64,000 nucleotides of DNA from Halobacillus litoralis (GCF_009856355.1 NZ_WMEW01000001.1:248001-312000), one strand, 5' to 3'. Shown: positions 45,195-55,084, counted from the first letter of the stretch. Notes: generated by a model not told the origin, from the sequence alone. Translations and numbers: made by a program.

Positions 45195-46175
45195 TTAAAT
45201 CCCCAAATTCATCATATCGTGAAAGTGAATCATGCCAAGCGGCTTGTTATTTTCATCAATGACCGGCATGACGTTGATTCGCTTTTCTTCCATTATTTCA
45301 AGTACATTGGTCGCCAGCACATCGGCCTGGGTTGTAATCGGCATCGTATTGCCGAGCTCTTTTACTGTCTGATCCATGACGTCTTCTCCGCTTGCCATTG
45401 CACGGCGGATATCACCATCGGTCAGAATGCCTTGAAGCGTTCCATCTTCCCCGACGATGCAGGTGGCTCCGAGACCATGCTTCGTCATTTCAAACAAAGC
45501 ATCTTTCACTGTGCAGGATTCAGTAACCATCGGGCTTTTTTTCGATGCAGCCAGAAGGTTGTCGATCGTCATTAACAGACGGCGTCCCAGTGAACCGCTG
45601 GGATGGAACAGTGCAAAGTCTTCCGGCTGGAAGTTGCGTTTTTTCAACAGGGCGACTGCAATCGCATCTCCAAGGGCCAGTGTGACGGTCGTACTTGTTG
45701 TTGGTGCCAGGCGAAGCGGGCACGCTTCTTCAAATCTGCCCAGGGTCAGAACTACATCAGATTTGATAGCCAAAGTCGACATCGGGTTTTTCACAATACA
45801 GATCAGGTTTGTACCAATCTTTTGAAGGGAAGGCAGTAGGTTAAGAACTTCCTCGGTCTCTCCACTATTGGACAGGGCAATGACCGTATCTTCAGAAGTG
45901 ACCATACCAAGGTCGCCGTGAAGACCTTCAGAAGGGTGCATGTAAATCGCCGGTGTTCCAGTACTAGCCAGAGTTGCAGCAATTTTTTTACCGATGAGAC
46001 CTGATTTACCCATACCCGTTATAATCGTACGATTCTTGGTTGATAAGATCATTTCGATTGCTTTATCTATGTTTTCATCCAAATGCTCTTTCAGGCTTGT
46101 AATCGCACCTGCTTCGACATCCAAAACTTCTTCCACGATTGAACGGTAATCTACTTCGGTTTGCAAATCCAACAT
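45195..46175 (-). CDS. kdsD: D-arabinose 5-phosphate isomerase (KpsF/GutQ/KdsD)
   Basis: Converts ribulose 5-phosphate to arabinose 5-phosphate, the first committed step to Kdo. 326 residues: SIS domain with TGMGKSGLIGKKIAATLASTG, HPSEGLHGDLG, ALSNSGETEEV and LRLAPTTSTT, then two CBS domains (from about residue 205). ATG 46175 has GGGTGGGA upstream. The substrate is produced by gnd at 50874, six genes upstream. It lies between kdsA and kdsC with tight spacing. Confidence 0.93.
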   Translation of the reverse strand: MLDLQTEVDYRSIVEEVLDVEAGAITSLKEHLDENIDKAIEMILSTKNRTIITGMGKSGLIGKKIAATLASTGTPAIYMHPSEGLHGDLGMVTSEDTVIALSNSGETEEVLNLLPSLQKIGTNLICIVKNPMSTLAIKSDVVLTLGRFEEACPLRLAPTTSTTVTLALGDAIAVALLKKRNFQPEDFALFHPSGSLGRRLLMTIDNLLAASKKSPMVTESCTVKDALFEMTKHGLGATCIVGEDGTLQGILTDGDIRRAMASGEDVMDQTVKELGNTMPITTQADVLATNVLEIMEEKRINVMPVIDENNKPLGMIHFHDMMNLGI

Positions 46176-46190
46176 GTGAGTTCCCACCCT

Positions 46191-47021
46191 TTATTTGATA
46201 TTTTTTACTAAGCGGTCGATTTCTGCGATTGGCTTCAGTACGTCTTCCAAATCTTCCATTCTTACCATGTTTGGACCGTCAGAAGGTGACTTCTCAGGCT
46301 CTGGGTGAACTTCCATGAACAATCCATCAATGCCTACACCTGCGGCTGCACGGGACAGGTATGGAACAAACTCGCGCTTACCACCAGTAGATGTTCCGTT
46401 TCCGCCTGGAATCTGCACACTGTGTGTCGCATCAAAGACAACAGGAGCACCAAGCTCTCTCATCGTTACAAGAGAACGCATGTCTACAACAAGGTTGTTA
46501 TAACCGAATGTGGAGCCACGCTCTGTCAGCAGTGTGTTATCGTTCCCAGATTCCTGCAGTTTCGTAACGACGTTCTTCATGTCGTTCGGTGCGAGGAACT
46601 GTCCTTTTTTCACGTTGACGATCTTTCCTGTTTTCGCTGCTTCAACAAGAAGGTCTGTCTGACGGCATAGGAACGCTGGAATCTGAATGATATCCAGGAC
46701 TTCACCGGCGGCTGCCGCCTGGGAAGGAACGTGGATATCAGATGTAACAGGTACGCCTACTTCTTCCTTGATGGCTGCAAGCATTTCCAGGCCTTTCTCG
46801 AACCCAGGTCCACGGTAGGAGTGGATAGAAGAGCGGTTGGCTTTATCAAATGAGGCTTTGAACACATAAGGAATGCCGAGTCTGTCAGTGATTTCTTTGA
46901 CTTTCTTCGCATTATCAATCGCTTCCTGGAGATCCTCCAGTACGCATGGTCCTGCAATAAGGACAAATGGATTGTTACCGCCGAATGTAATCTGATCGTT
47001 TAGTTTTGTTTCAATGTTCAT
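46191..47021 (-). CDS. kdsA: 3-deoxy-8-phosphooctulonate synthase
   Basis: Condenses phosphoenolpyruvate with arabinose 5-phosphate to Kdo-8-phosphate. 276-residue TIM barrel with AGPCVLED, FKASFDKANRSS, GPGFEKGLEML, PAFLCRQTDLL, RGSTFGYNNLVVDMRSL and FDATHSVQIPGG. The cysteine in AGPC is the metal ligand of the metal-dependent class (the metal-free enterobacterial enzyme has Asn there). Its ATG overlaps the kdsB stop (ATGA) with GGGGG upstream. Confidence 0.96.
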   Translation of the reverse strand: MNIETKLNDQITFGGNNPFVLIAGPCVLEDLQEAIDNAKKVKEITDRLGIPYVFKASFDKANRSSIHSYRGPGFEKGLEMLAAIKEEVGVPVTSDIHVPSQAAAAGEVLDIIQIPAFLCRQTDLLVEAAKTGKIVNVKKGQFLAPNDMKNVVTKLQESGNDNTLLTERGSTFGYNNLVVDMRSLVTMRELGAPVVFDATHSVQIPGGNGTSTGGKREFVPYLSRAAAGVGIDGLFMEVHPEPEKSPSDGPNMVRMEDLEDVLKPIAEIDRLVKNIK

Positions 47022-47743
47022 TGTGTTACCCCCATAATATTTTCTACTTTTTGGATATCTTCTGGTACGTCCACGCCTACAGCATCGTAGGAAGTCTCAA
47101 TCACTTTAATGGAGTAGCCGTTCTCCAGGAGACGGAGCTGCTCAAGGACTTCCACCCGCTCAAGCGGGGATTGTGGCAGATCTACAAATTGAGTAATTAC
47201 TTCACGCGGGTAGCTGTAAATACCCAGGTGCTTGTAATAGTTGATAGCTTCCTTGGAACGGTTGTATGGAATCTGTGATCTTGAGAAGTAAATAGCTGAA
47301 TCTTTCCGATCCGCGATCACCTTCACGATGTTCGGATCCTGAACATCCTCCATGTTTTCCAGCTTCGTTTTCGCTGTAACCACACTTTCAGGGTTCTCAA
47401 GCGCTGTTTCTACGATTTTGTCAATCGTGCCTGTGTGTATTAAAGGCTCATCTCCTTGAATGTTGACGAAGATATCTCCTTCGATTTTGGAAACGACTTC
47501 GGCAATTCGGTCAGAACCTGTTTCGTGATCTTCACTCGTCATAACGACGCGTCCACCGAAATCAAGAACAGCCTGTTTGATGTCTTCATGATCGGTCGCT
47601 ACAACGACGTCATCAATCACTTGTGATGCACGGACCCTTTCAAAAACGTGCTGAACCATCGGCTTTCCTAAAATATCAGCTAATGGTTTTCCAGGGAATC
47701 TGGAGGAGTTATATCTTGCAGGTATGATGCCAACGACTTTCAT
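47018..47743 (-). CDS. kdsB: CMP-Kdo synthetase (3-deoxy-manno-octulosonate cytidylyltransferase)
   Basis: Activates Kdo with CTP to CMP-Kdo, the donor for KpsS/KpsC-type transferases. 241 residues with IPARYNSSRFPGKPLADILGKPM, VVATDHEDI, TSEDHETGSDRIAEV, NIQGDEPLI and the HLGIYSYPREV motif, all family hallmarks. ATG 47743 has GGGGTGA upstream and overlaps the tail of the KpsS-like gene by 35 bases, showing translational coupling. Confidence 0.96.
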   Translation of the reverse strand: MKVVGIIPARYNSSRFPGKPLADILGKPMVQHVFERVRASQVIDDVVVATDHEDIKQAVLDFGGRVVMTSEDHETGSDRIAEVVSKIEGDIFVNIQGDEPLIHTGTIDKIVETALENPESVVTAKTKLENMEDVQDPNIVKVIADRKDSAIYFSRSQIPYNRSKEAINYYKHLGIYSYPREVITQFVDLPQSPLERVEVLEQLRLLENGYSIKVIETSYDAVGVDVPEDIQKVENIMGVTQ

Positions 47744-49094
47744 TCTGTTCACCCCTAAATAATGATTTGTAGTCAGGAACACTGTCTAAATGCTCCGCTA
47801 CATGCTCAGCTGTGGCCGGATTCCGGCTGATCAGGTTGCCTTCCAGCTGATAATTGAATCTCAGATAGTATAAAAATTGAGATATGAGATGGTGGTTCAC
47901 CGGATGGTTGAGTATAAACTCTATTTCTTCATCCAATTGACTCAGGTTTGTACAGTGGCGGACGACACCATCGATGTTATAAAAGGCATCCCCCAGCGTA
48001 ATGACCGGTTTGTGCTGGGTCAGCGCTTCAATCCCCACCGTGGAATTGATGGTGATCACCCCGAGACTTTTCCTGATTAACTCTGGGACGCTGCGTTTCT
48101 GGAGAAACATGACTTTCGGATTGTCTTTATACCGTTTCTTCAACGTTTTATAGTTGTTCCGCGGCATATCCTCCGGATGTTCCTTAAACACCAGGTGGAT
48201 GTTCCGGTTCTGCTTCCGGTTGACCTCTTCTACGTGGGCGCAGGCAAGGTCAACGAGTTCTTCCATGCTTTTGATCGAGGAATTGTAGAAGATCTGTGTA
48301 TCTCTGGATACTTGAAAGGGGACGAATAGAAATTCCTCCGGAAGAGGCTGCTCATCCATTTTCATGAATTTAAATCCCTGCTTGAAGAGGAAGTATTTGA
48401 TGGCTTCATGCCAGGTGATGTGGGCATAAAGATTCGGGTTGACCTTCAGGACACTGCCGAGCATACTTGCCACTTTCACTAAAGCCACCTGCGTCAAGTT
48501 TTCACCTTTGACGTTTAGGAGGTCTTCATTTTCCGGATGAGTCAGGTGATGCTTCATCCGCCTGTGGTCCATTTGAATAGCTTCATAGAAATGTCTGCTT
48601 CTGGGAATGGAGGCATCATTATTGATTCCTTGAGGATCACACGTAAGCGTATAAGGTCTGAAGTAGCCCTGTTCGAAATAAATCGTCTGCAGATTTCTCT
48701 TCTCCGCCAGGTATTTTGATACTTGATCGATCCAGTGATAGCCGTTGAACATGCAGATGAAATCAATATGATGTTCTTCGATGAACTGATCAATGAAGTG
48801 CATATACTGCTTGTACATGCGGAGTTCTTTCTCTGACACCTGCGTATTTTTCATCTCTCTCTTATACGTGATGTTATAGATCTTCATTTCGAGCAGTTCT
48901 TCATCCGAAATCGGGTAAACCTCTTGTGATATGTATTTAGGAACGAAAACTGTCTTAATTTTACTTGGAATTAAGAGTTCACCCAGCTCGAATTTCAGTT
49001 GATAACACGTATGCCCTTTTTCTTCTAATTCAGAAGCTACGTCAGAAAAGAAATGCTTATTTCTGTTGCCCCTTAAAAACAAGTAATTCGCCAT
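47709..49094 (-). CDS. KpsS-like capsule glycosyltransferase (PF05159), first-Kdo transferase candidate
   Basis: 461-residue protein of the capsule-synthesis family, but of the KpsS branch rather than KpsC. The start YLFLRGNRNKHFFSDVASELEEKGH, the mid-region FVPFQVSRDTQI, then VFKEHPED and TINSTVGIEALTQHKPVITLG are the visible landmarks. In Gram-negative bacteria KpsS puts the first beta-Kdo on phosphatidylglycerol. Here it heads the operon kpsS-kdsB-kdsA-kdsD-kdsC-HIT, so the same role on a membrane glycerolipid is the simplest inference. ATG 49094 has GGGGGAAA upstream; the frame open to 49133 has no site. Confidence 0.85.
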   Translation of the reverse strand: MANYLFLRGNRNKHFFSDVASELEEKGHTCYQLKFELGELLIPSKIKTVFVPKYISQEVYPISDEELLEMKIYNITYKREMKNTQVSEKELRMYKQYMHFIDQFIEEHHIDFICMFNGYHWIDQVSKYLAEKRNLQTIYFEQGYFRPYTLTCDPQGINNDASIPRSRHFYEAIQMDHRRMKHHLTHPENEDLLNVKGENLTQVALVKVASMLGSVLKVNPNLYAHITWHEAIKYFLFKQGFKFMKMDEQPLPEEFLFVPFQVSRDTQIFYNSSIKSMEELVDLACAHVEEVNRKQNRNIHLVFKEHPEDMPRNNYKTLKKRYKDNPKVMFLQKRSVPELIRKSLGVITINSTVGIEALTQHKPVITLGDAFYNIDGVVRHCTNLSQLDEEIEFILNHPVNHHLISQFLYYLRFNYQLEGNLISRNPATAEHVAEHLDSVPDYKSLFRGEQNESRWHHTCKI

Positions 49095-49180
49095 CCAATT
49101 TCCCCCAAATTGCTTTGCTTGCAAACCCCTCAATAACCGAACTTTTCAAAATATAAATTCTTTTTTGAAATACGTAATGT

Positions 49181-49244
49181 ATTCTACCATATACAGGGAG
49201 CTAAATGAAGAAAAACGGAGTAAAAGTTGTAAAAATGTTGTAAA
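49181..49244 (-). promoter_or_regulatory. Promoter and PhoP-box-like direct repeat for the Kdo operon
   Basis: On the minus strand TAGAAT (49186 to 49181) carries TG one base before it (extended -10). About 40 bases further upstream two TTTACA hexamers lie 11 bases apart (plus-strand GTTGTAAA at 49226-49233 and 49237-49244). Tandem TT(A/T/C)ACA with one-turn spacing is the Bacillus PhoP box. Only two copies are clear. Confidence 0.4.
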
Positions 49245-49333
49245 TTGTCATATGATATCGCTTACATTTATGTTATAATAGACTTTATGTCTTTATTTTT
49301 TGTTTAAAATTGGTAGTTATTTTTTCATAACCA

Positions 49334-49376
49334 AAAAAAAAGCGTAAGACTCTTTAAGAGTGCTTACGCTTTTTTT
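49334..49376. terminator. Bidirectional terminator after the RDD gene
   Basis: AAGCGTAAG-ACTCTT pairs with AAGAGT-CTTACGCTT (one bulge) in a long stem flanked by A-run and T-run. It ends the RDD gene transcript on the minus strand just downstream of its stop and shields the Kdo operon promoter. Confidence 0.8.
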
Positions 49377-49828
49377 TATATATTTGAGCTTTCAACAGCC
49401 TGACCTGTTTCCGATGTTTCCGGTTCCCGATGCGTCACATACGTGCCGCCGATAAAATCATGGATGGCGCGTTTGTCTTCGCGGATCCCGACCATAAACG
49501 CACTGACGATCGCTCCGATGCCGAGAGTTAAGATGTAGACAAGTCCACCGACAACTTCTCTCAAAATCATCTTGCCGAATCCTACATCTGTGCCATCCTG
49601 TTTCACGATCCGTACGCCGACGGCCTTCTTCCCTACTGTGTATCCGGCCCACAGCGCCGGCAGGATAACATAGTAAAGGGTTCCAACGGAGTTAAAAGCA
49701 GGAGTGTCCTGATTGAAGCCTTGAAAAATGATAAAGTTCAGGGCAGCAACAACGATACCTATCAAAAGTCCGTCAATGACCCTTGCGCCCAGCCTCACCC
49801 AGAATCCTGCCGCCATCTTATCGTTCAT
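49376..49828 (-). CDS. RDD family membrane protein
   Basis: 150-residue membrane protein with three hydrophobic segments. Family landmarks: GFWVRLGARVIDGLLIG at the N-terminus (Arg...Asp-type charge pair), AGYTVGKKAVGVRIVKQDG, and the C-terminal REDKRAIHDFIGGTYV that matches the RDD end. Some RDD proteins are Na+/H+ antiporters, others are of unknown function. ATG 49828 has GGGAG nine bases before it. A broken copy of its 3' end is found at 50439-50570. Confidence 0.85.
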   Translation of the reverse strand: MNDKMAAGFWVRLGARVIDGLLIGIVVAALNFIIFQGFNQDTPAFNSVGTLYYVILPALWAGYTVGKKAVGVRIVKQDGTDVGFGKMILREVVGGLVYILTLGIGAIVSAFMVGIREDKRAIHDFIGGTYVTHREPETSETGQAVESSNI

Positions 49829-49940
49829 ATCCTCATCTCCCATCATTTTTATAGTTCTTATATACCACAAAATGGCATTTTAACACATATACACACAAGA
49901 AACCCTTGCGACGGGCAGGGCCACCGTTGATGTCACGCTG

Positions 49941-50117
49941 AGCGTTCGGTGGTGACGCCTGCGGGAACAGCACGGACCGAAGATCCACTTGGGCAGGTGG
50001 TCTTCCTGGCCAAGTCAGCTGAGGCCGGGACCGCGGCAAGCATCCACCAATAAACGGAACGTGAATATCCACATGAAACAAGAGCAGCTCCTCAAAAGAG
50101 CAGTACTTTTTCTACAG
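49941..50117. repeat. Structured intergenic repeat, copy 1 (core plus right flank)
   Basis: The core (about 49941-50060) starts AGCGTTCGGTGG and ends near AAGCATCCACC. CGGTGG...CTGCGGG at the left can pair with CCGCGG...TCCACC at the right, around an inner ACTTGG-CAGG/CCTG-CCAAGT hairpin. The right flank from GAATATCCAC to CTACAG is shared with copy 2. Confidence 0.85.
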
Positions 50118-50120
50118 CAG

Positions 50121-50398
50121 CCCTTCCCGAGTGGGGAAAAACGTAACCAGTACCTGTTCTCGAGTGTTTCTGAACAGGAAGTTCCTTCTTTTTCAAACAA
50201 TTATCTGGCGAGGCCACGAGGAGCGTTCGGTGGGGACGCCTGCGGGAACAGCACGAGCCGAAGATCCACTTGGGCAGGTGTTCTTCCTGACCAAGTTAGC
50301 TGAGGCCGGGCCCGCGGCAAGCATCCACCGATAAGCGGAACGAGAATATCCACGTTAAACAGGAACAGCTCCTCAAAAGAAGAGTACTCTTGCTACAG
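50121..50398. repeat. Structured intergenic repeat, copy 2 (complete unit)
   Basis: Most complete unit: left flank 50121-50221 (shared with copy 3), core 50222-50339, right flank 50340-50398 (shared with copy 1). The core keeps both the outer CGGTGG/CCACCG pairing and the inner hairpin. The right flank contains the 12-base palindrome AAGAGTACTCTT. Confidence 0.85.
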
Positions 50399-50400
50399 TA

Positions 50401-50432
50401 AAGGAGACGCCAAGAGGTCGTCTCCTTTTTTT
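50401..50432. terminator. Hairpin with T-run in the repeat region
   Basis: GGAGACG pairs with CGTCTCC across CCAAGAGGT, followed on the plus strand by TTTTTTT. It lies just downstream (on the minus strand) of the broken RDD copy and resembles a terminator. Confidence 0.6.
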
Positions 50433-50438
50433 ATGTTC

Positions 50439-50570
50439 AGATATTTGAGCTTTCAACCGCCTGCCCTGCACTTGATGTTTCCGGTTTTCACGATGCAACA
50501 CATACGTTCCACCGATGAGATCACGGATGGCGCGCTTGTCTCCAAGGATTCCGACCATTTCGGAAAGCCA
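50439..50570 (-). pseudogene. Fragment of a duplicated RDD gene
   Basis: The minus strand encodes MVGILGDKRAIRDLIGGTYV, close to the C-terminus of the intact RDD protein (MVGIREDKRAIHDFIGGTYV). Two extra bases in the CCGGTTTTCACG stretch then shift the frame, and the end TTTCAACCGCCTGCCCTG matches the intact gene again at the DNA level. The first two thirds of the gene are absent. It sits between repeat copies 2 and 3, so the duplication probably involved the repeats. Confidence 0.8.
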
Positions 50571-50587
50571 ATGTCTCTGATTGATTT

Positions 50588-50801
50588 ACCCTTCCAGTAA
50601 AGACGTCACCAGTACCTGTACATGAGTATTTCTGAACAGAAAGCCTTCCCTTTTTCATCTGATCACTAGGCGAGGTCACGAGGAGCGTTCGGTGGTGACG
50701 CCTGCGGGAACAGCACGGACCGAAGATCCACTTGGGCAGGTGTTCTTCCTGACCAAGTTAGCTGAGGCCAGGCCCGCGGCAAGCATCCACCGATAAGCGA
50801 T
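50588..50801. repeat. Structured intergenic repeat, copy 3 (left flank plus core)
   Basis: Left flank 50588-50683 matches copy 2 (CCAGTACCTGT, TTTCTGAACAG, GGCGAGG-CACGAGG), followed by the core 50684-50801. The right flank is missing. With copies 1 and 2 this fills the gene-free kilobase 49830-50840. Confidence 0.85.
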
Positions 50802-50842
50802 ACGTGGCCGTAAACTACTAATAATTTCTCGACAACATAAAA

Positions 50843-50871
50843 AACCCAGGCGCCTGGCCTGGGTTTTCGTT
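50843..50871 (-). terminator. Terminator of gnd
   Basis: AACCCAGG pairs with CCTGGGTT around CGCCTGG, with a TTTTTT run on the minus strand. It starts a few bases after the gnd stop. Confidence 0.85.
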
Positions 50872-50873
50872 CA

Positions 50874-52286
<1,413 letters not shown>

Positions 52287-52317
52287 GTTTCAATCAGTCC
52301 CCTTCTCTATCCGTAAT

Positions 52318-53820
52318 TTATACTTCCCACCAGGTGAAGCCGTCTTCGTTCAGCAGTTTCTCGGCTGCTTCCGGCCCTTGGGAGCCTGCATGGTACGTGT
52401 GAAGCGGAAGCTCGTCGGCTTCGAAGGCTTCAAGGATCGGCTGGATCCACTGCCAGGAAAGCTCAACTTCGTTCCAGTGCGCAAAGTACGTCGCATTTCC
52501 TGCCATAGCATCGTTCAACAGGTTCTCATACGCTTCCGGCTGCTCATCCAGGTTTTTCGTGAAGTTGACGTAGGCCGGTTCGAATTTCTCGTTGCCGTCA
52601 TCCTTCAGGTTGACGCGCAGACCGATGCTTTCGTTCGGATTGATTTCAATCAGAAGCAGGTTGGATGTAGCGCCTTCGGAATCCGGCTCATCCTCGACTT
52701 CGTTCTTGAACTCGATGATGATGCGGGTCGATTTCTGGGCAAGGCGCTTTCCGGTACGAATGTAGAACGGAATGCCTTTCCAGTATTCGTTATCGATGTA
52801 CAGACGGGCAGCGAAGTACGTGTCGTTGTTGGACCCTTCTTCGACGCCGTCTTCCTCCTGATAGCCGACAACGGATTGGGCATCCACTTCGCCTGCTTCA
52901 TACTGACCGCGCACAACATCCTGCTGAATATTCCCCTCATCGACCGGGCGCAGCGCCTCCATGATCGCAGATTTTTTCTCTTCGATCTGCTTGGCGGACA
53001 GCTTTTCCGGGTGGTGAAGTGCGGTCATCATGACCAATTGTAACAAATGATTCTGCACCATATCGCGGATCGCTCCGGATTTATCGTAATAACCGGCACG
53101 CGTACCGACACCGACGGTTTCACTGGCGGTAATCTGTACGTTGGCGATCTGATCATGATTCCACAAGGATTTCAGAATCGGGTTCGGGCGGATCAAGGAT
53201 TCCAGATTCTGCACCATCGGCTTGCCTAAGTAGTGGTCGATGCGGAAGATTTCTTCTTCATCGAAGGCTTTTCTTAATTCAGCGTTCAGGTGACGGGCGG
53301 TATGCAGATCACTGCCGAACGGCTTCTCCACAATCAGCTTTTTCCAGCCGTCGGTTTCTGTGATGCCGCTCTTCTGAAGGGATGCCGTAATCGGCTCGAC
53401 AAGACTCGGCGCCACAGATAAGTAGAACAGACGGTTCTGTGGAATGGATTTTTCTGTTTCACGCTCTTCAATGAAGGCCTTTAAGTCGGCGTACGACTGC
53501 GGCTCCATCGCGTCAAAGATGAAGTAGCGGAAGCTTTCCAGAAACTCTTCCATATGGGATGGGTCGACGTCTCTACGGGAGAACGTAGACAGCGACTCCT
53601 TGATGATTTCACGGAAGTCCTCCTGCGAATACGGCCGGCGGCCTAAGCCTACGACAGATAAAGCGGAAGGCATTTTTCCTTCGACATATAAATTGTATAA
53701 GGCCGGATAAATTTTACGTTTGGCCAGATCTCCGCTGGCCCCGAATAATACGAAAGTCATATCGTCCATAAGCTGTTCGGAATCGATTCCAAGCTGCGTT
53801 TGGTTGCTTTGTTCGTCCAT
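52318..53820 (-). CDS. zwf: Glucose-6-phosphate 1-dehydrogenase
   Basis: First oxidative pentose phosphate enzyme, giving NADPH and 6-phosphogluconolactone. About 500 residues with the nucleotide motif FGASGDLAKRKIYPAL, the substrate motif RIDHYLGKPMVQNL containing the catalytic His-Asp region, and EKPFGSDLHTARHLN. ATG 53820 has AGGAGGTAAC upstream, so the 20 extra in-frame codons to 53880 are not used. Forms an operon with gnd. Confidence 0.96.
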   Translation of the reverse strand: MDEQSNQTQLGIDSEQLMDDMTFVLFGASGDLAKRKIYPALYNLYVEGKMPSALSVVGLGRRPYSQEDFREIIKESLSTFSRRDVDPSHMEEFLESFRYFIFDAMEPQSYADLKAFIEERETEKSIPQNRLFYLSVAPSLVEPITASLQKSGITETDGWKKLIVEKPFGSDLHTARHLNAELRKAFDEEEIFRIDHYLGKPMVQNLESLIRPNPILKSLWNHDQIANVQITASETVGVGTRAGYYDKSGAIRDMVQNHLLQLVMMTALHHPEKLSAKQIEEKKSAIMEALRPVDEGNIQQDVVRGQYEAGEVDAQSVVGYQEEDGVEEGSNNDTYFAARLYIDNEYWKGIPFYIRTGKRLAQKSTRIIIEFKNEVEDEPDSEGATSNLLLIEINPNESIGLRVNLKDDGNEKFEPAYVNFTKNLDEQPEAYENLLNDAMAGNATYFAHWNEVELSWQWIQPILEAFEADELPLHTYHAGSQGPEAAEKLLNEDGFTWWEV

Positions 53821-53933
53821 TTTCCTGTTACCTCCTGTTTCTCTGTACGTTTCATTTACACCGCCTTTAGTATAAAACATGTCAGAGGATTATGTAAGTA
53901 ATCCACCTTAAACGAGGTGGAGGAAAAGGGAAG

Positions 53934-53956
53934 CAGACATCCGCTCCCCTTCCTTA
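53934..53956 (-). terminator. Terminator after the glycosyltransferase gene
   Basis: On the minus strand GGGGAGC pairs with GCTTCCC around GGATGTCT, followed by TTTTCC. It ends the MurJ/PIG-L/Wzy/GT operon. Confidence 0.6.
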
Positions 53957-53977
53957 TGGTTCATCTAAACCGGCAGG

Positions 53978-55069
53978 CTATGCACGGTTGTAAAGGTCCA
54001 TGATTTTACTCAGCAGGCGTTCCGAGTCGCTTCCCCCGGCAGCCTGTCCGCCGTTTTCGATCAGCCGCTTACGTAAGAGCTCGTCCTCCATCACCCGCTG
54101 GATGCCGGCCTGGAGGGAAGACACACTCTTCGGCTCGACGAGGACGCCGTGGTCATTCGCAAGCAGATAGGATAAACCGCCGACATCGGATCCGACGACA
54201 GGGGTGTGGCACGACATCGCCTCAAGAGCGACGAGACCGAAGCCTTCGATGTAGGACGGCAGGGTGAACACATCCGCCGCTGCCATCCAAGCCGCGACCG
54301 TCTGCTGGTCTTTCGGGCCGTGAAAATGGATAAGGGAGCTGTTCTCCTGTTGGACGCTGTCCTTCAATTCCTGGAGGTAACGTTCTTCTTTGACGCTTCC
54401 AACGAGGTGGAGCTCCACTTGTTTATCCTGCTTCTGGATGTTCTGGACGGCTTCCAGCAGCTCGGTGAGACCTTTAGCCTTAATATGGTTGCCGACAAAC
54501 AGGATGTGAAAATGATCGGGATTCAGTCCAAGCTTCTTTTTTGCCTCGGTACTGTCGACCGGCTGGAAGACGCGGCGGTCGACACCCATATTAATGACAG
54601 ATACCTTGCTTTCATTCACTCCAAAGCCGTCGATCACTTCCGATTTCAATGCTTCACCAACCACAATGACGTGATCAGCTTCGTGAAGAATCTTTCTCGT
54701 CAGCTTTTTAATCAGGCCGCTTTTCTTCGCCATTTGATCGAGGTCGCCGCCGTGGGAGGTGACGATGAGCTTCGATTTGAACAGCTTTTTGAACACCAGA
54801 CCAGGCAGGCCGCTCGGAAAGATGTAGTGCGCGTGCACGACATCATACGACCGCCCTTTTGTGATGAGGCGGGCGAGTATTTTCAGAAGCCAGATCACAT
54901 ACTTGCGGATCAGGTTCCCTTTTCCACCGCGATTGTCACGGTTGACGGCAGTATCGATGGAGACTCCTTTTTCTTTCAGCGCCTCCACCTGATTCTTGAC
55001 GAAAATACCGTACGTCGGTGTGCGGGAGCTCGGGTACATGTTGCTGATGACGAGTACACGTTTACTCAT
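53978..55069 (-). CDS. Glycosyltransferase family 4 (TuaC-like)
   Basis: 363-residue GT-B enzyme with VISNMYPSSRTPTYGIFVKNQVE at the N-terminus, HAHYIFPSG, TSHGGDLD, and the donor motif FTLPSYIEGFGLVALEAMSCHTPVVGSDVGG containing the E-x7-E pair. It resembles TuaC of teichuronic acid synthesis and other EPS transferases. GAGGAGG precedes the ATG. Last gene of the operon that starts at murJ; it should act on the lipid-linked precursor inside the cell. Confidence 0.88.
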   Translation of the reverse strand: MSKRVLVISNMYPSSRTPTYGIFVKNQVEALKEKGVSIDTAVNRDNRGGKGNLIRKYVIWLLKILARLITKGRSYDVVHAHYIFPSGLPGLVFKKLFKSKLIVTSHGGDLDQMAKKSGLIKKLTRKILHEADHVIVVGEALKSEVIDGFGVNESKVSVINMGVDRRVFQPVDSTEAKKKLGLNPDHFHILFVGNHIKAKGLTELLEAVQNIQKQDKQVELHLVGSVKEERYLQELKDSVQQENSSLIHFHGPKDQQTVAAWMAAADVFTLPSYIEGFGLVALEAMSCHTPVVGSDVGGLSYLLANDHGVLVEPKSVSSLQAGIQRVMEDELLRKRLIENGGQAAGGSDSERLLSKIMDLYNRA

Positions 55070-55084
55070 AAGCGTCCTCCTCGA

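Noticed and set aside
45195..49094. Lipopolysaccharide gene contamination from a Gram-negative
   Set aside because: The kds genes have strong Bacillus-type ribosome binding sites and composition similar to their neighbours, and are continuous with Gram-positive genes on both sides; no lpx or waa genes are present.
49941..50801. CRISPR-like array
   Set aside because: Only three copies of over 100 bases, unequal spacing, no short uniform repeat-spacer pattern and no cas genes.
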